Assembly: GCA_947561585.1 (NCBI GenBank)
Contig: CANNZV010002291.1
Location: 62,001 to 126,000, forward strand
DNA: 64,000 bases
Reading direction: 5' to 3'
Source of the DNA: Caprella mutica
Taxonomy: Eukaryota; Arthropoda; Malacostraca; Amphipoda; Caprellidae
Within the stretch, counting starts at the first letter, position 1; the number at the start of each line of letters is the position of its first letter. Shown here one piece after another: positions 22,505 through 34,218 of the stretch. Under the pieces are notes generated by a model. It made no database searches. It was given only the letters and a program-made list of their open reading frames with translations, and had not been told where the DNA came from. The position numbers and the translations under genes were made by a program.

Positions 22505-23330
22505 AGACGAAATGGTGGCCAAATGACTGGCATTCGACTAGGTTTGAGAGTCAAATGGTACTAAATGACTGGCATTTGACTAGCTTCGAGAGTAAAATGG
22601 TGCTAAATGACTGGCATTTGACTAGGTTAGAGAGTAAAATGGTGCTAAATGACTGGCATTTGACTAGCTTTGAGAGTCAAATGGTACTAAATGACTGGCA
22701 TTTGACTTGCTTCGAGAGTAAAATGGTGCTAAATGACTGGCATTTGACTAGCTTTGAGAGTGAAATGGTGCTAAATGAATGGCATTTGACTAGGTTAGAG
22801 AGTAAAATGGTGCTAAATGACTGGTATTTGACTACTTTTGACAGTAAAATGGTGCTAAATGACTTGCATTTGACTACCTTTGAGAGTAAAATGGTGCTAA
22901 ATGACTGACTTTTGACTAGCTTCGAGAGTAAAATGGTGCTAAATGACTGGCATTTGACTACCTTTGACAGTAAAATGGTGCTACATGACTTGCATTTGAC
23001 TATCTTTGAGAGTTAAATGGTGCTAAATGATTGGCTTTTGACTAGCTTTTAGAGTCAAATGGTGCTAAATGGCTGGCATTTGACTAAGTTTGAGAGTCAA
23101 ATGGTGCTAAATGACGGGCATTTGACTACCTTTGACAGTAAAATGGTGCTAAATGACGGGCATTTGACTACCTTTGACAGTAAAATGGTGCTAAATGACT
23201 TGCATTTGACTAGCTTTGAGAGTCAAATGGTGCTAAATAACTGGCATTTGACTACTTTTGACTATCTAACTGACTATCATTTGACTAGCTTTACCTATTT
23301 GAATGACTAGCAACTGACTACCTTTGATAG
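22505..23330. repeat. Minisatellite, 42-bp unit
   Basis: The unit contains TGACTGGCATTTGACTAGCT and AGTAAAATGGTGCTAAA; about 19 copies. Since 42 is divisible by three, long open frames (22555-22908, 23059-23310) arise passively. They are not genes. Confidence 0.93.
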
Positions 23331-24130
23331 TCTAATATGGATTCGGGTCAAGATAATATCTTTTGATATACCCATTAATGAGTAATTGAAATTTTAAAAG
23401 ACTATCGAAAATTAAATATGCTATGATTAATATTCGATAAGCTGTTATGGTGGGACCATAGAAGATTAAAAGGGGTATGAAACTCTGTAGGAAGGATAAT
23501 TTCGGAGTGACCGGACAATTTCCCATCTTCGACCATGTAAGAAAAAAGTATATAATGATAATTATTGTTTTACCTGTCGGCAACATAGATTCAATGTAAT
23601 ATAAAACATGAATTATTTTATACTATTCTCTTCATTTTTGATAAAGTCAAATTTATTATATAAAATTTTATACTTTTTCAAATATGATCGAGAATGTGGA
23701 ATTACCTGACAACTTGTAACTTAACCCATATAACTTCCTTTCTAACATAACTGGAAGAGCATAACTTTTCCTTTTCTACCCCAGTTTTTTCTTGCATTTA
23801 TCCAGGGAATGTAATAGTGGAATTTATACCTAATCTTACACCAATGAATTAATTAAATGAAACATAGGAAATACCATGTAATTAATATATTATTTTTTTG
23901 AAAATTTCATTTATAACTTTTTTTTCAAGGTTTTTCTTCAATTTTATCTCTCATCGATTTTCTCCCATTAATTTTTTTCTCCCTTAAATATTTTTCATAT
24001 TCACATTTTCTGTTCAATTTTTATCACTATTTATTTCTTTCTACCTTCAACTTTTTATTCCTTCATTGTGTTTTCTCCCATTTTTGTTATTTCTCATTTA
24101 TTTATTTAGTTCCTTTAATTTTTTTCCCCT
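23331..24130. other. Non-coding sequence, pyrimidine-rich on the right
   Basis: 23900-24130 is a degenerate TTTTTCTCCCTTCAATTTT tract that continues into the duplicated segment. The 84-codon minus-strand frame at 23332-23586 has no recognisable motif. Confidence 0.4.
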
Positions 24131-24664
24131 TCAATTTTCTTCTCTCTACAATTTTTTATAACATCATTTTCCTCCCTTTTAATTTTCACTCCCTTCAATA
24201 TATTTTTCCTTCGATTTTTTTTTCCAATTTTTTCTCCAATAATATTTTTCTCCCTGTAATATTTTCTCTCATAAACTTTTTCTCCGTTCAATATATTTTC
24301 CCTTTAAAATTCCCTTTAAAAGACACTGCAATGTCTTAAAAAGCTCTACATGCGTGTCTATATCTAAGCGTAATCTCAGATACATAATAACATGTGCTTA
24401 TGAATAAATACATACTAATGGTGGATGATTTGCATTAGGAAGAATGAGGAACGTGAGGTTTCAAGGGGGAAAATAACTCCACGATAAGCTTTAATTTAAC
24501 ATTCTGATGAAAAAAAAAACTTAATGATTCCATAGATGTACATTTTTAATACACTCTCATAGTGTATAAATGAATAATTTGAGTCAATGAATGAATGGAT
24601 AAAGCAATGAATCATTGTATCAATTCTTTTAAGATCACAATATTTCGATTATAATACTCACCTG
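24131..24664. repeat. Direct duplication, copy A (~535 bp)
   Basis: Nearly identical to 25736-26274, with a few substitutions and one 4-bp indel in GAATGAATGG. Both copies end at CTCACCTG, which on the minus strand is CAGGTGAGT, a consensus splice donor. Confidence 0.9.
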
Positions 24665-25735
24665 AGGCGAACTACCATTTTTTGTTACAATCTATATACT
24701 TTCATTTTGATTATCATCATTTATTGTTTATATATTCAATTATTATCCTGCGTTCATCTTTATTTCATACCTAACATATAGTTTGCATATGCTATTCATT
24801 TAAATATCATGTTAAGATGACTTTTTTATAACCGGCGTAAATCAGCTGCTCTTATTATTCATTATATGTTGAGTGACGGCAGATGAAGGTTCTAATTGTA
24901 AGCCCGCAAACTATCAACTTTGAACTGAGCCGAACTACATTTAGTAAGTTACCAATATTGTCATATTTTTGTGTAGATTAAAACTAGCCTAGCTATAATT
25001 TCATTTATCGCCATTAACAGTTTTATTCTTTAATTCATTTAAAAGTGTCCATAATCACTTGGCACTGGTTTCCTTATTTATTATATCTAATTTAGCATTA
25101 ACTATTATCTTTTTTTATTTTGATAGTTTGATATTAGGTAGATAATATCAATTTATGTATTTTGTGTGCCTGTAAATTAGTTCTTATTCGCGTAGCTTCA
25201 AATCTATAACCTTGTCAATAGTATCTTTATACCAAATTCCGTTAGAAACTACTTATTTATGGCGTTTCTAAATCCTTCCACTATTTCATTACTTACTAAA
25301 TTATTTGTTGAATTTATAGTACATAGATGGTTGGTGTACTTTCTTAGTTATGGTTTAGATGCCAATTATCGACCAATTTCATATTATATCGTCAATATGA
25401 CTCCATAGCCTTATTAAATCATTTCACCTACCTACCATTTTGTAACTTTGTTCGTTAAGTTATTTTAGGTTTATTCCTTTGGGTATTTTCTATCTGAATA
25501 TTATTTCTTCTATTTAGTGTTTAGAAGGTATATTACGTTTGTTGTAGTTTAGTATTCAGTTTCTTTAATTTAATCGTTTGTTAATTTAGTTAGGTTAATT
25601 ATTGTTATTGTTTCATTGCTAGAATTTGATTTGTGTCCTTGTTCACAGGCACGTGTTACGGAGGTCGGAGTACAAAATATAAGCATTCAAAGATTTTTAT
25701 TACCCGGCCGCTACACCCTTCAATATATTTTTCCT
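24665..25735. other. Sequence between the two direct repeats
   Basis: About 1.07 kb of AT-rich sequence, no gene recognised. On the minus strand the first bases next to copy A read IVTKNGSSPQ followed by GTGAGT, a weak micro-exon candidate. Confidence 0.4.
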
Positions 25736-26274
25736 TCAATTTTCTTCTCTCTACAATTTTTTATAACATCATTTTTTCTCCCTTTTAATTTTCACTCCCT
25801 TCAATATATTTTTCCTTCGATTTTTTTTTCCAATTTTTTCTCCAATAATATTTTTCTCCCTGTAATATTTTCTCTCATTAACTTTTTCTCCGTTCAATAT
25901 ATTTTCCCTTTAAAATTCCCTTTAAAAGACACTGCAATGTCTTAAAAAGCTCTAGATGCGTGTCTATATCTAAGCGTAATCTCAGATACATAATAACATG
26001 TGCCTATGAATAAATACATACTAATGGTGGATGATTTGCATTAGGAAGAATGAGGAACGTGAGGTTTCAAGGGGGAAAATAACTCCACGATAAGCTTTAA
26101 TTTAACATTCTGATGAAAAAAAAAACTTAATGATTCCATAGATGTACATTTTTAATATACTCTCATAGTGTATAAATGAATAATTTGAGTCAATGAATGA
26201 ATGAATGGATAAAGCAATGAATCATTGTATCAATTCTTTTAAGATCACAATATTTCGATTATAATACTCACCTG
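25736..26274. repeat. Direct duplication, copy B (~539 bp)
   Basis: Second copy of 24131-24664. It joins directly to a LINE 3' fragment at 26275. The two could be a segmental duplication or LTRs of a small non-autonomous element; no TG...CA ends or flanking duplication were identified. Confidence 0.9.
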
Positions 26275-26493
26275 TTCAATGATTTATCTTGTCACCAAGA
26301 AATGCATGTTTATATGACAAGAAACAGGGAGAACAGAGTGTTGCCTAAGTTCAGTAAGGTTGAGTCTCAAACAACTATATCTTTTATAGGACCAAAGATG
26401 TGGAATGAGTTGCCTGAGCAATAATTAATGATTATCGAGAACTTGAAGACTTTTAAAGTTTCTCTCATGGAGTATTTCATTAATCATAATTAG
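26275..26493 (+). pseudogene. C-terminal fragment of a LINE reverse transcriptase ORF
   Basis: The plus-strand frame reads ...MTRNRENRVLPKF..., then TTISFIGPKMWNELPEQ, a TAA, then ENLKTFKVSLMEYFINHN and a TAG at 26491-26493. The pattern TR..N..LP, then S..Y/F.GP..WN.LP, then FK..L..Y is the usual C-terminal tail of ORF2 in CR1-, Jockey- and RTE-like LINEs. Only this tail remains, as expected of a 5'-truncated copy, and one internal stop shows decay. Confidence 0.8.
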
Positions 26494-26887
26494 TTTTTTT
26501 TGTAATTTTATTCGTGTCACTTTCGTAGTATTTTTTTTTCTTCTTCTTCTTTATATAATGTAGCATTTGCATCACTGTACATTTATTTTTATTATTAAAA
26601 TGTTCCTTTATTATATAGGCAAAATTTAGAGCCTTTTTGAGATCACCAAGGACTTGAATACCAATATTCTTTTTAATGTGTTTGTACTAATATTGATGAC
26701 TTTGTATCAAATGTTTGTATTCTTGAATATATTGTATTCTTGTATCCTTGTATTAACATGACAACCTTTACATCATTATAAATAGTTTATACAAAAATAT
26801 TTTGTTGATTAAGTCAATAAATTTTTCTCTTTTTTTTAAGTACGTAGCGTACGTACAATATAATCATACATTATGTAACATAATTAG
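26494..26887. other. LINE 3' UTR remnant and AT-rich sequence
   Basis: Probably 3' UTR of the LINE fragment up to about 26610 (runs of TTTATTTTTATTATTAAAA). No further feature. Confidence 0.4.
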
Positions 26888-27954
26888 AGGTTATTTGAAC
26901 TCTGCGTTGAAGGTTTTATCAGGTCTCAAGCTTTCGAATTGAAAAATTTCTATTCATCATCAGGAGAAGGGTGGAAAACCTGGATCTGTTAATGAATTTC
27001 ATGACCAATAGTTGAATGTTGGATAGCTATCTATCTGAAAATTTGTTATATTAATTAATCTATTAAATATTAAAATATGAGACTAAAAATTAGAATTTTT
27101 TACTACCTAAGCTATTGCTAACTACATTAATTCTTTAGAATATTTCTACTGTCAATAAATTTGGGACAAAATCAAGTGTGTTTTATTGTTTTCAGGTGTC
27201 ACCTTGTTTCTTTGTATGTTCTCTATTCCTATGTGCGTTTTCTATTCCTATGTGTGTTCTCTATTCCTATGCGTTACTTGATGCTATATATGTGTCCTGT
27301 TGATCCATATGAATACGTCCTTTTGATCCTAAGCATGTCCTGTTGATCCTAAGTGTGTCCTGTTGATACTAAGTGTGTCCTGTTGTTCCTAGGTGTGTCC
27401 CGTTAATCCTAAGTGTGTCCTGTTAATCCTAAGTGCTTCTTGTTGATCCTAAGTGTTTCCTGTTGATCATTAGAGTGTCCTGTTGATACTATGGGTGACC
27501 TGTTGATCCTAATTGTATCCTGTTGATCCTAAATGTGTCCTAAGTGTGACTTAGGATCAAGAGGACACACATATAGCAACAAGTGATGCATAAGAATAGA
27601 GAACACACAAAGAAACAAGGAGACACCTGAAAACAGTAAAACACAATTGATTTTGTCTCAGATATATGGACAGTAGAATTATTCTAGAGAATTACTGTAG
27701 TCAGCAATAGCTATTGGTAGTAACGAATTATCTAATTTTTTGTTTCATATTTTAATATTTAATAGATTAATTAATATTAATTATCTTTAGGATAGATAGC
27801 TTATATAGAAAGATGGTATCCAACATACAACTATTGGTCATAAAATTCTTTGCCAGGTCCAGGTTTTCCACTCTTATCCTGATGAAGAATAGAATTTTTT
27901 TTATTCGAAAGCTTAAATCCTGATAAAACCTTCAACGCAGAGTTTAAATAACCT
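26888..27954. mobile_element. Large foldback element with ~410-bp inverted arms and a central minisatellite
   Basis: The left arm (26888-~27310) starts AGGTTATTTGAACTCTGCG. The right arm (~27548-27954) ends CGCAGAGTTTAAATAACCT. The arms match in inverse over their whole length, with moderate divergence: ACCTTCAACGCAG, CCTGATAAAAC, GAAAGCTT, CAACATACAACTATTGGTCA, and the innermost CACACATATAGCA. The centre (27312-27545) is a 20-bp minisatellite (CTAAGTGTGTCCTGTTGATC, about 12 copies). No protein is encoded. The flanks ATAATTAG and ATAATAAT are only weakly alike. A related half copy is at 17575. Confidence 0.88.
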
Positions 27955-28038
27955 ATAATAATATGGATTTCCCGTTGAGTTTGAATCTTTTCAATCACAT
28001 TATTTAATAACTAAAACGGGCACTCTTAGAGCTCATAC

Positions 28039-28121
28039 CTTCAACATCTCTACATTTTTTTCTAATTTTGACCTTTTCGTGATCTTGCTCTTGAGCTTTG
28101 ACCCGATCGCTCATAAGATTC
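28039..28121 (-). CDS. Candidate internal exon, unknown charged protein
   Basis: On the minus strand the acceptor GGTCATTTTCCAG is followed by 83 bp that read NLMSDRVKAQEQDHEKVKIR then KKCRDVE. This stops at GAAG|GTATGAG, a good donor. The frame is open well beyond both borders (about 84 codons, 28252 down to a TAA near 28000). GC content is above the surroundings and the product is strongly charged, unlike translated AT-rich filler. No family recognised. Confidence 0.45.
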
Positions 28122-28252
28122 CTGGAAAATGACCAATCGTCCCATCCAATTAAATTTCTTGCAATTTGGTTGAATACTTTTAGAGTAATGTGAATAACAA
28201 GATTGAAACATAACCTTCCATAAATTTTTGATGTTAATAAAGAAATATCATT

Positions 28253-29780
28253 TTACTGTATATAATATAAGTAACTTTTAATCACTGATTTTAATTATCT
28301 GAAAATTCCAGACTGTCAAGTCACGCTTCTTTCCTATTTAAAGTCAAATGATTTTAAAGTTTGAATGCAATTAATTGAATTAATTTGTTAGCGAAATTGA
28401 AATCGAATATTGAAATAAATGACTAATGTAAGATTCTTGTTATCGGCCGGTGCCATATTCTCGATCATGTAGGGAAAAATGAATAGTAGTAATATTGTTA
28501 ACTTTTATTTTAATCGTTAGCCGTGATGCATGCAGGATGGAATTGAAGGTTAGATAATAATAATATTTTATTATAATATTTATCACTTTCAAGATAGTAA
28601 ATGTGAAAAAATGATAAGTTTATTTTCTGCAGATAATTAAAAATTCACTCTTGATAATTAATTTCAAATTATATTTTTATAATAATTATAAACATTTACA
28701 GCTACATCATGCATTATATTAAGATGATTGACTGTTTTTAAAATAATAGGACTGGAAAAGTGTTGGTAATAAAAAATATTACACAAGATAAACAACAATA
28801 ATTTGGAACAATAATCACTGTAATTGTAAGGAAAAATGTTACACTTCAACATTTAATATACAATATAATTCCGTGACTAAAACAATTGTCAGGAAAAATT
28901 CATTCAACAGAAATCGGAAAAAAAAGATAAATTCGGATAACATATAACAATCAGGAAACAGAAAATATGAAACAAAAATGGAAACTTGGAAAGACGATAA
29001 ACCACATATAACAAAATAACAGAACAATTGAAAAATAGAAAATTAAAGAAACGTTAAAAAACAGAAGAATCAGGGAAACAGAAAAATCCGAAAAAAATTA
29101 AGGATAAAAAAATAGATAATTTTCATAATCAGCAAAAATACAGAAAAAAAAACCAACAAAAACCCAATTTTAATAATAATTGTTTACAATTCAGGATACA
29201 AATCTGCATTACAAAAAAAATATCATTTTCTAAAATCCATCAAAACTATATGTATGTTCGGGTAATTTTACATAGAGTACAATTATTAATATGCAGTAAT
29301 ACATTTGGTTTCATAAATACTTATTAATTAGAACAAATTTCAGAATTCCACATTAATTATCATGATTAAAGATAGTTTGAAAATCATCCTACGCACATTT
29401 GAAATTACAATTAAAATATAACATTCATTTAGTTAGAAGGAGAAATATATACTTTAAAGAGTTAGAATAATTTCTTACATACATCATTATATAATGTAAT
29501 CTTAATTAATACCAAAAACATATTCATTCATTTAAGGTAATTACAATTTAAAAACATATTAGAAGGAAGAATAAATAGATCAGTTATGTTTTGAATAAGG
29601 TATAATTTGGATATAATAACCATTTGCTCGTTCTTTTTTTCATTTTTTCATGTTGTTTTTCATTTCTACTTTTATACCATTTCATAGTTTTTTTTATTTC
29701 ATTTCTACACTTTCTTCTATTTGTTTCTTAATAAATTCTCTTCCATTTTGGTACACTCAACCCTTACATCATTAACTACC
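28253..29780. other. AT-rich sequence, no gene recognised
   Basis: 28860-29160 is A-rich with degenerate GGAAAACAGAAAAA words. The minus-strand frames at 28664-29027 are low-complexity. A plus-strand CCAAG|GTAAGT donor-like sequence occurs at about 29788. Confidence 0.4.
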
Positions 29781-29904
29781 TAACCAAGGTAAGTATAATA
29801 AAACTTGTCTCAATAGTTACACAGTAATGATCCCCTGTCTGTTCCCCTTTAATAACCACTGCTCTATTTAGACCATTAATACCAATTTCAGTTTATAAAT
29901 AGAC

Positions 29905-30200
29905 TCCATGGCTGAGCCTGAAAGCATCATTCATAATTATTCATCCGATGCTTCAACTGTGGAATTCTTTTCACGAATATGGAATTCAAGTCCAAGGATT
30001 CTAAGAACTCAGAATGTGAATCTCCTCGTCCGAAAGGTGACTGACGAGTCAAGTGCCTACTTTCTCGCCTTCTAGAGCCAATTTCGTCACGCCAAAATGA
30101 CAGGAATTGCAGTTATTCGAAAAAAGAACAGATGTTGGAGTCACTTCAGGAGGAATATTTTCAGCTGGACGAGTTTGGAATTGAATTTTTGACCTTCACT
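29905..30200 (+). other. GC-richer coding-like island
   Basis: A TATAAATAG precedes an ATG (29908) that opens 55 codons (MAEPESIIHNYSSDASTVEF...) ending in TAG at 30073-30075. An overlapping frame is open from about 30045 to 30280 and contains EQMLESLQEEYFQLDEFGIE. CGAAAG|GTGACTGAC and CTTTCTCGCCTTCTAG|AG could be the borders of a very small (39-bp) intron. Base composition differs from the neighbours. It may be a gene fragment or transposon relic; no homologue recognised. Confidence 0.3.
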
Positions 30201-30325
30201 GAGCACTTTATAGTCAGAAACTGGTGGTTGTTTTACACTTCACTGTGCACTTTATTTACAACTATTGCATGGTGGTTGTATTAACTCTTCACGGTGTACT
30301 TTATTTACAAGTAGTGTACTTCCCA
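30200..30325 (+). repeat. Dispersed ~45-bp repeat, about three units
   Basis: Units such as CACTTCACTGTGCACTTTAT followed by TTACAACTATT and GGTGGTTGT. Same family as 15978-16163, 40108-40145 and 62850-63050. Confidence 0.75.
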
Positions 30326-30527
30326 TTTAATTAATAGGTTATCAATAGTAAAAGAAATTCATATGAATCAGAAATATATAAATCTAAAGAATATATTCGT
30401 GCTGGTCAGCAATTAATTCTATACTTTATTTTCAATCAATTAAAGATTAAATTTCGCAATAGAACCATTGGCCATAAATTCGCATTATTTTCTTTAGAAA
30501 TCCGAACGGCAACACTAGCTAGCATTT

Positions 30528-31123
30528 CTCAAACTCTATCCATTCATTCATTGTCAATAGTATCTAGTGTAAAGTCACGTAGTGTCATATTTCAGTGCTA
30601 TAATTTGTATTATGTAGTTCAATTATGTAGGTGTTATTCGAGTTGTCTTTGTTCTATTAAGTGCTCTCTATAGGTGTAGTCATTTCCCTGTAGGTGTAGT
30701 CAGTCATTTCTCTGTAGGTGTAGTCATTTCTCTGTAGGTGCAGTCATTTCTCTGTAGGTACAGTCATTTCCCTGAAGGTGTAGTCATTTCCCTGTAGGTG
30801 TAGTCATTTCCCTGTAGGTGTAGTCAGTCATTTCTCTGTAGGTGTAGTCAGTCATTTCTCTGTAGGTGTAGTCCGTCATTTCTCTGTAGGTGTAGTCCGT
30901 CATTTCTCTGTAGGTGTAGTCAGTCATTTCTCTGTAGGTGTAGTCAGTCATTTCTCTGTAGGTGTTCCCATTTATCTGTAACTTCTAGTCTTCTATATTG
31001 TTTGTGTTCTTTCCAGATATGTTCACATTTGTTATGTCAATGCCGAGATTATAAACTATAAATTACAAAATAAAAAACAGTGTTTAGCCATCGCATTGTT
31101 TCACAACCTAACGTACCAGGACA
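30528..31123 (+). repeat. 5' LTR of the BEL/Pao element
   Basis: Shares CTCAAACTCTATCCATTCAT at the start and CTAACGTACCAGGACA at the end with the 3' LTR. Contains AATAAA at 31069-31074. The internal minisatellite (30670-30970) has a 24-bp unit (TGTAGGTGTAGTCAGTCATT then TCTC) plus a shorter 20-bp variant. It is 135 bp shorter than the 3' LTR, almost entirely from repeat number. The usual TG start is not evident. Confidence 0.92.
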
Positions 31124-31221
31124 GTAATTTATATACAATCAAGGCTAACTGAGGTGATGATTTCCACCTACAAATAAAGTTTACTGATAAAGTTACATAG
31201 AGTGACATTCCCAAAGCCATT

Positions 31222-31563
31222 ATGCACCGCACACCAGTAAACGGTGCTGCTAAGCGTACTCCGGTAAATTCTTTGGTGAACCTGGAGCGATATTATGATG
31301 AAACTTCGGCTGATTTAAAGAACATAATGAAGCAAGAAATTCTGGGCAGTCATCCAGACAGCATCCGTTCATTTATCGCACAGGCCAAAAGAGGATGGAT
31401 TGTTTACTACGAAGCTGCCAGCACGCTAATAGCAAGGTATATTAGCATCGCCTCTCTGCAACAGGCACAAACAGTTCATGGAGAAAAAGCAGAGATGCGA
31501 ACAGACCTGAAGCAGTATATCGCCATAGCTAACACTGCACTGTACGAGATGAACGAAGACTAG
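31222..31563 (+). pseudogene. BEL/Pao gag, N-terminal segment
   Basis: The ATG at 31222 opens 113 codons ending in TAG at 31561-31563. The downstream frame (31564 onward) is in the same phase and stays open, so one stop codon interrupts a single gag frame. The related antisense copy at 1-563 has a sense codon here, with VSNIDT following in both. Mutation is the simplest reading; a programmed leaky stop is possible but unsupported. The product is a small charged segment rich in Ala and Ile, without a recognised domain. Confidence 0.85.
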
Positions 31564-33360
31564 GTATCCAACATAGACACTCACAGCGTTATTTCGCAAA
31601 GTGGAGAGGCATCAGATCAGTGCTTTCAGGAGCAAACAGGCGATCAACAGGAAGGGGCTTGCTCGAGGTTGGGCGGAAGTAGAGCTTCTGAATTTAATGA
31701 CCTCATAGGAGGCGTCCAGTTGGATGATCCCGCAGCAGCTTCTCTGGTGATTGGGGATCGTCACGTGTCTACCGGTAGCGGCTCAAGCTCGTTGGCTCCT
31801 CTAGTAGCAATTGATTCTGTTCCCTCCACAACAGTTTCACAGCCTGCTCCTCGAAACATTAGAAACCTAGACACCAATGCTCTGCACATTAGCTGTGGTA
31901 ATCGTGTAGCTACCAGTGGTTACTCTAATTCACTGCACCTAACAACTAGCGTACTAGCACCCTGCACTACCGTTCCACAGCCTTTTCTTCCTGCAGCTCC
32001 TGATGCAAGACACCAGGGTGCCACAAGAACGACTATGTCGTACTCATACCTACCTATAAGCAGTCAAGTACCAACTCAACATCAGATGGACGCTGCCACG
32101 GTACACCTGGTAAGGCAAGAGTTATTTAAGCCATCAATCTCTCCATTCGATGGAGATCCTCAGCGGTACAGGTCATGGTTCATGCTTCTTGACAACCGAA
32201 TGAGGGGAGTTCCACTGGAGCCCCTCGATGTAGTAACCATTCTCTTGGCTAATACAGTGGGAAGTCCAAACAGGATGATCCAAGAGCTCCTGGCAGCTGG
32301 AGCAGCTTCACCTAACTTGGCTCTTGAAAAGATTTGGGAGTTTTTAGGTAAAGAATATGGCAATCCAATAAGAGTCTGTCAAACTATCCAGAAGAGGCTA
32401 GACGACATGCCAAACGTATGCCCTCCACGTATGGAAGCAAAACTCAAAGAATTAATCCATCTTTGTCACATGATCGAGGCGAATATGCCGACTAACACCG
32501 AACTGCAGATCTTCAACTTGAACGCTGGGCAGAAGAAAGTATGGAATAAATTACCAGACTGGCTACAACGTAAATGGAGGTCGCGGGGCTATAAATTTGG
32601 TGTGGACAACATGGGAGCTCTACCTCCCTTTCAAAATCTTATAGACTTCATGCAGTACAACCTTGATGAGATAATGGACCCTAATTTTGAACTATTCACA
32701 ACACCAGAAGTTAAAAGAACACTGAGTACCCAAATGAGTCCTGAGAAGGAAATAACAGACGGAGAGGTTCAGTGTTTGTATCACAACAAACATGGACATC
32801 CTCTTTCTGTTTGTCGCACTTTCAGTAAATTGCAGTACCATGAAAAACAAAAATTTGTGTATGAAAATAGGCTATGTTATAAATGCCTAGGAGAAGATCA
32901 TATTGCAAAAAACTGCAACAGCAAGATGCAGTGTGCTCAGTGTCATAGAGACCATATCTCCATAATGCATTCTGATAAACCCATCGCCCGTGTAAATAGA
33001 GACCGCAGAGCCGATCCAATACAGCAAAAAGAGGAGAACAATAACACAATGTGTAGCGTTGTGTGTGGTAACCCAAATAAAGCTACCAGTTGCTCTAAAA
33101 CGCTGCTTTGTGAGATTCATCACGAGTCTCGGCCACACAAAACGATGAGGGTCTACGTGGTTATAGATGACTGCTCAGATTCATCTTACGTATCAGAAAA
33201 GGTTGTCGATAAACTGCAGCTGACAGGAGTGGAGACACGATTCCTGCTAACGACTATGGAGTCTCTCAAATCGGAGCACAAGGCCCTGGTTATTGACGGC
33301 ATGTGGATCTCCGGTGCTAAAAAAGATAAGTATTATTCTTTACCTCAACTTTTCACATGA
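31564..33360 (+). pseudogene. BEL/Pao gag (DUF1759-like), zinc knuckles and protease region
   Basis: Open in frame with the N-terminal gag segment. The region from about 32110, containing FKPSISPFDGDPQRYRSWF, matches the DUF1759 gag domain of Pao elements. A zinc knuckle of form CX2CX4HX4C (CYKCLGEDHIAKNC) lies at 32875-32916, followed by CAQCHRDHISIMH. A retropepsin-like stretch with DDCSDSSYVSEKV near 33160 corresponds to DUF1758. The frame ends at a TGA (33358-33360) after a shift relative to the next segment. It would form the capsid and cleave the polyprotein. Confidence 0.9.
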
Positions 33361-34218
33361 AAAATTCATCCCAGGTTCACTATATGAGATAGGAACTCCC
33401 AAAATTGTTAATACCATTCCACATTTATCCGAATTTGCTGATAAATTCCTTGATTTAGATCCAGAATGTGAACCACTGATATTGTTTGGCAGAGATTCTG
33501 GCAATCTTATGAAGTGTTTCTATTACGGCGATCATTCACCTTTTGTGTGCGAGACTCCTTTAGGGTATTCATTAATAGGATCTCCTTGCCCTAACGATAA
33601 GTCTAACAAGTTGTCCGCAAAAACTGCTCACCATACGAAACATGAACATTTTACAGTTAAACCACTTTTTCCCCAAAATGTTCCCTCATATAACAAAATC
33701 TTCGAAGAAACTAGAGACGATGACTCGGCAGGCCTGTCTCGTGAAGATCAAAAATTTCTTGATATCATAGAAGAAAGCATCCATGTAAACGAGTCTGGTC
33801 ACCTAACAGCCCGTCTCCCATTCAAAACCGACAACACGGTCATGCCCAATAATAGATCAGCCGTGTACCGTCGCACTTGCAGCACTCTATCAAAGATTAA
33901 GTCTGAACCAGATAAATTGAACCAGTGTATAGAAGCAATGGCACGCGACATCACAGCTGGTCACGTCAAACAAATTCCAGGCGAAGAAAACTATCCATTG
34001 CGCCCAGGGAAAGCCTGGTGGCTTCCGATATTTGCAGTCACTCACTCAAAGAAAAAGAAACACAGGCTCGTATTCGACAGCTCGGCCATGTACCACGATA
34101 TAAGTCTAAACAATGTACTTCTACAAGGCCCGGACGAAAACAATCGACTTAGAGGCGTACTCATGAGATTCAGATTGGGTGAGATTGCCTTTGGAGGAGA
34201 CATAGCTTCCATGTTTAT
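33361..34218 (+). pseudogene. BEL/Pao pol: linker and start of reverse transcriptase
   Basis: Continuation in frame 2 (the open frame itself spans 33293-34396). It contains PLILFGRDSGNLM, SLIGSPCP and GKAWWLPIFAVTHSKKKKHRLVF, then DSSAMYHDISLNNVLLQGPD and FGGDIASMF. The last parts correspond to reverse transcriptase fingers and the first catalytic Asp (GDI). Meaningful homology leaves this frame at about 34215 and resumes in frame 1. Confidence 0.88.

Noticed and set aside
22555..23310. Repeat proteins of 117 and 83 residues (MVLNDWHLT units)
   Set aside because: The 42-bp tandem unit lacks stops in this frame; the frame breaks wherever the array mutates, and there is no start or splice context.
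28664..29027. Two minus-strand proteins rich in Phe, Tyr and Ile
   Set aside because: Low-complexity A-rich DNA read in reverse; no domain or start context.
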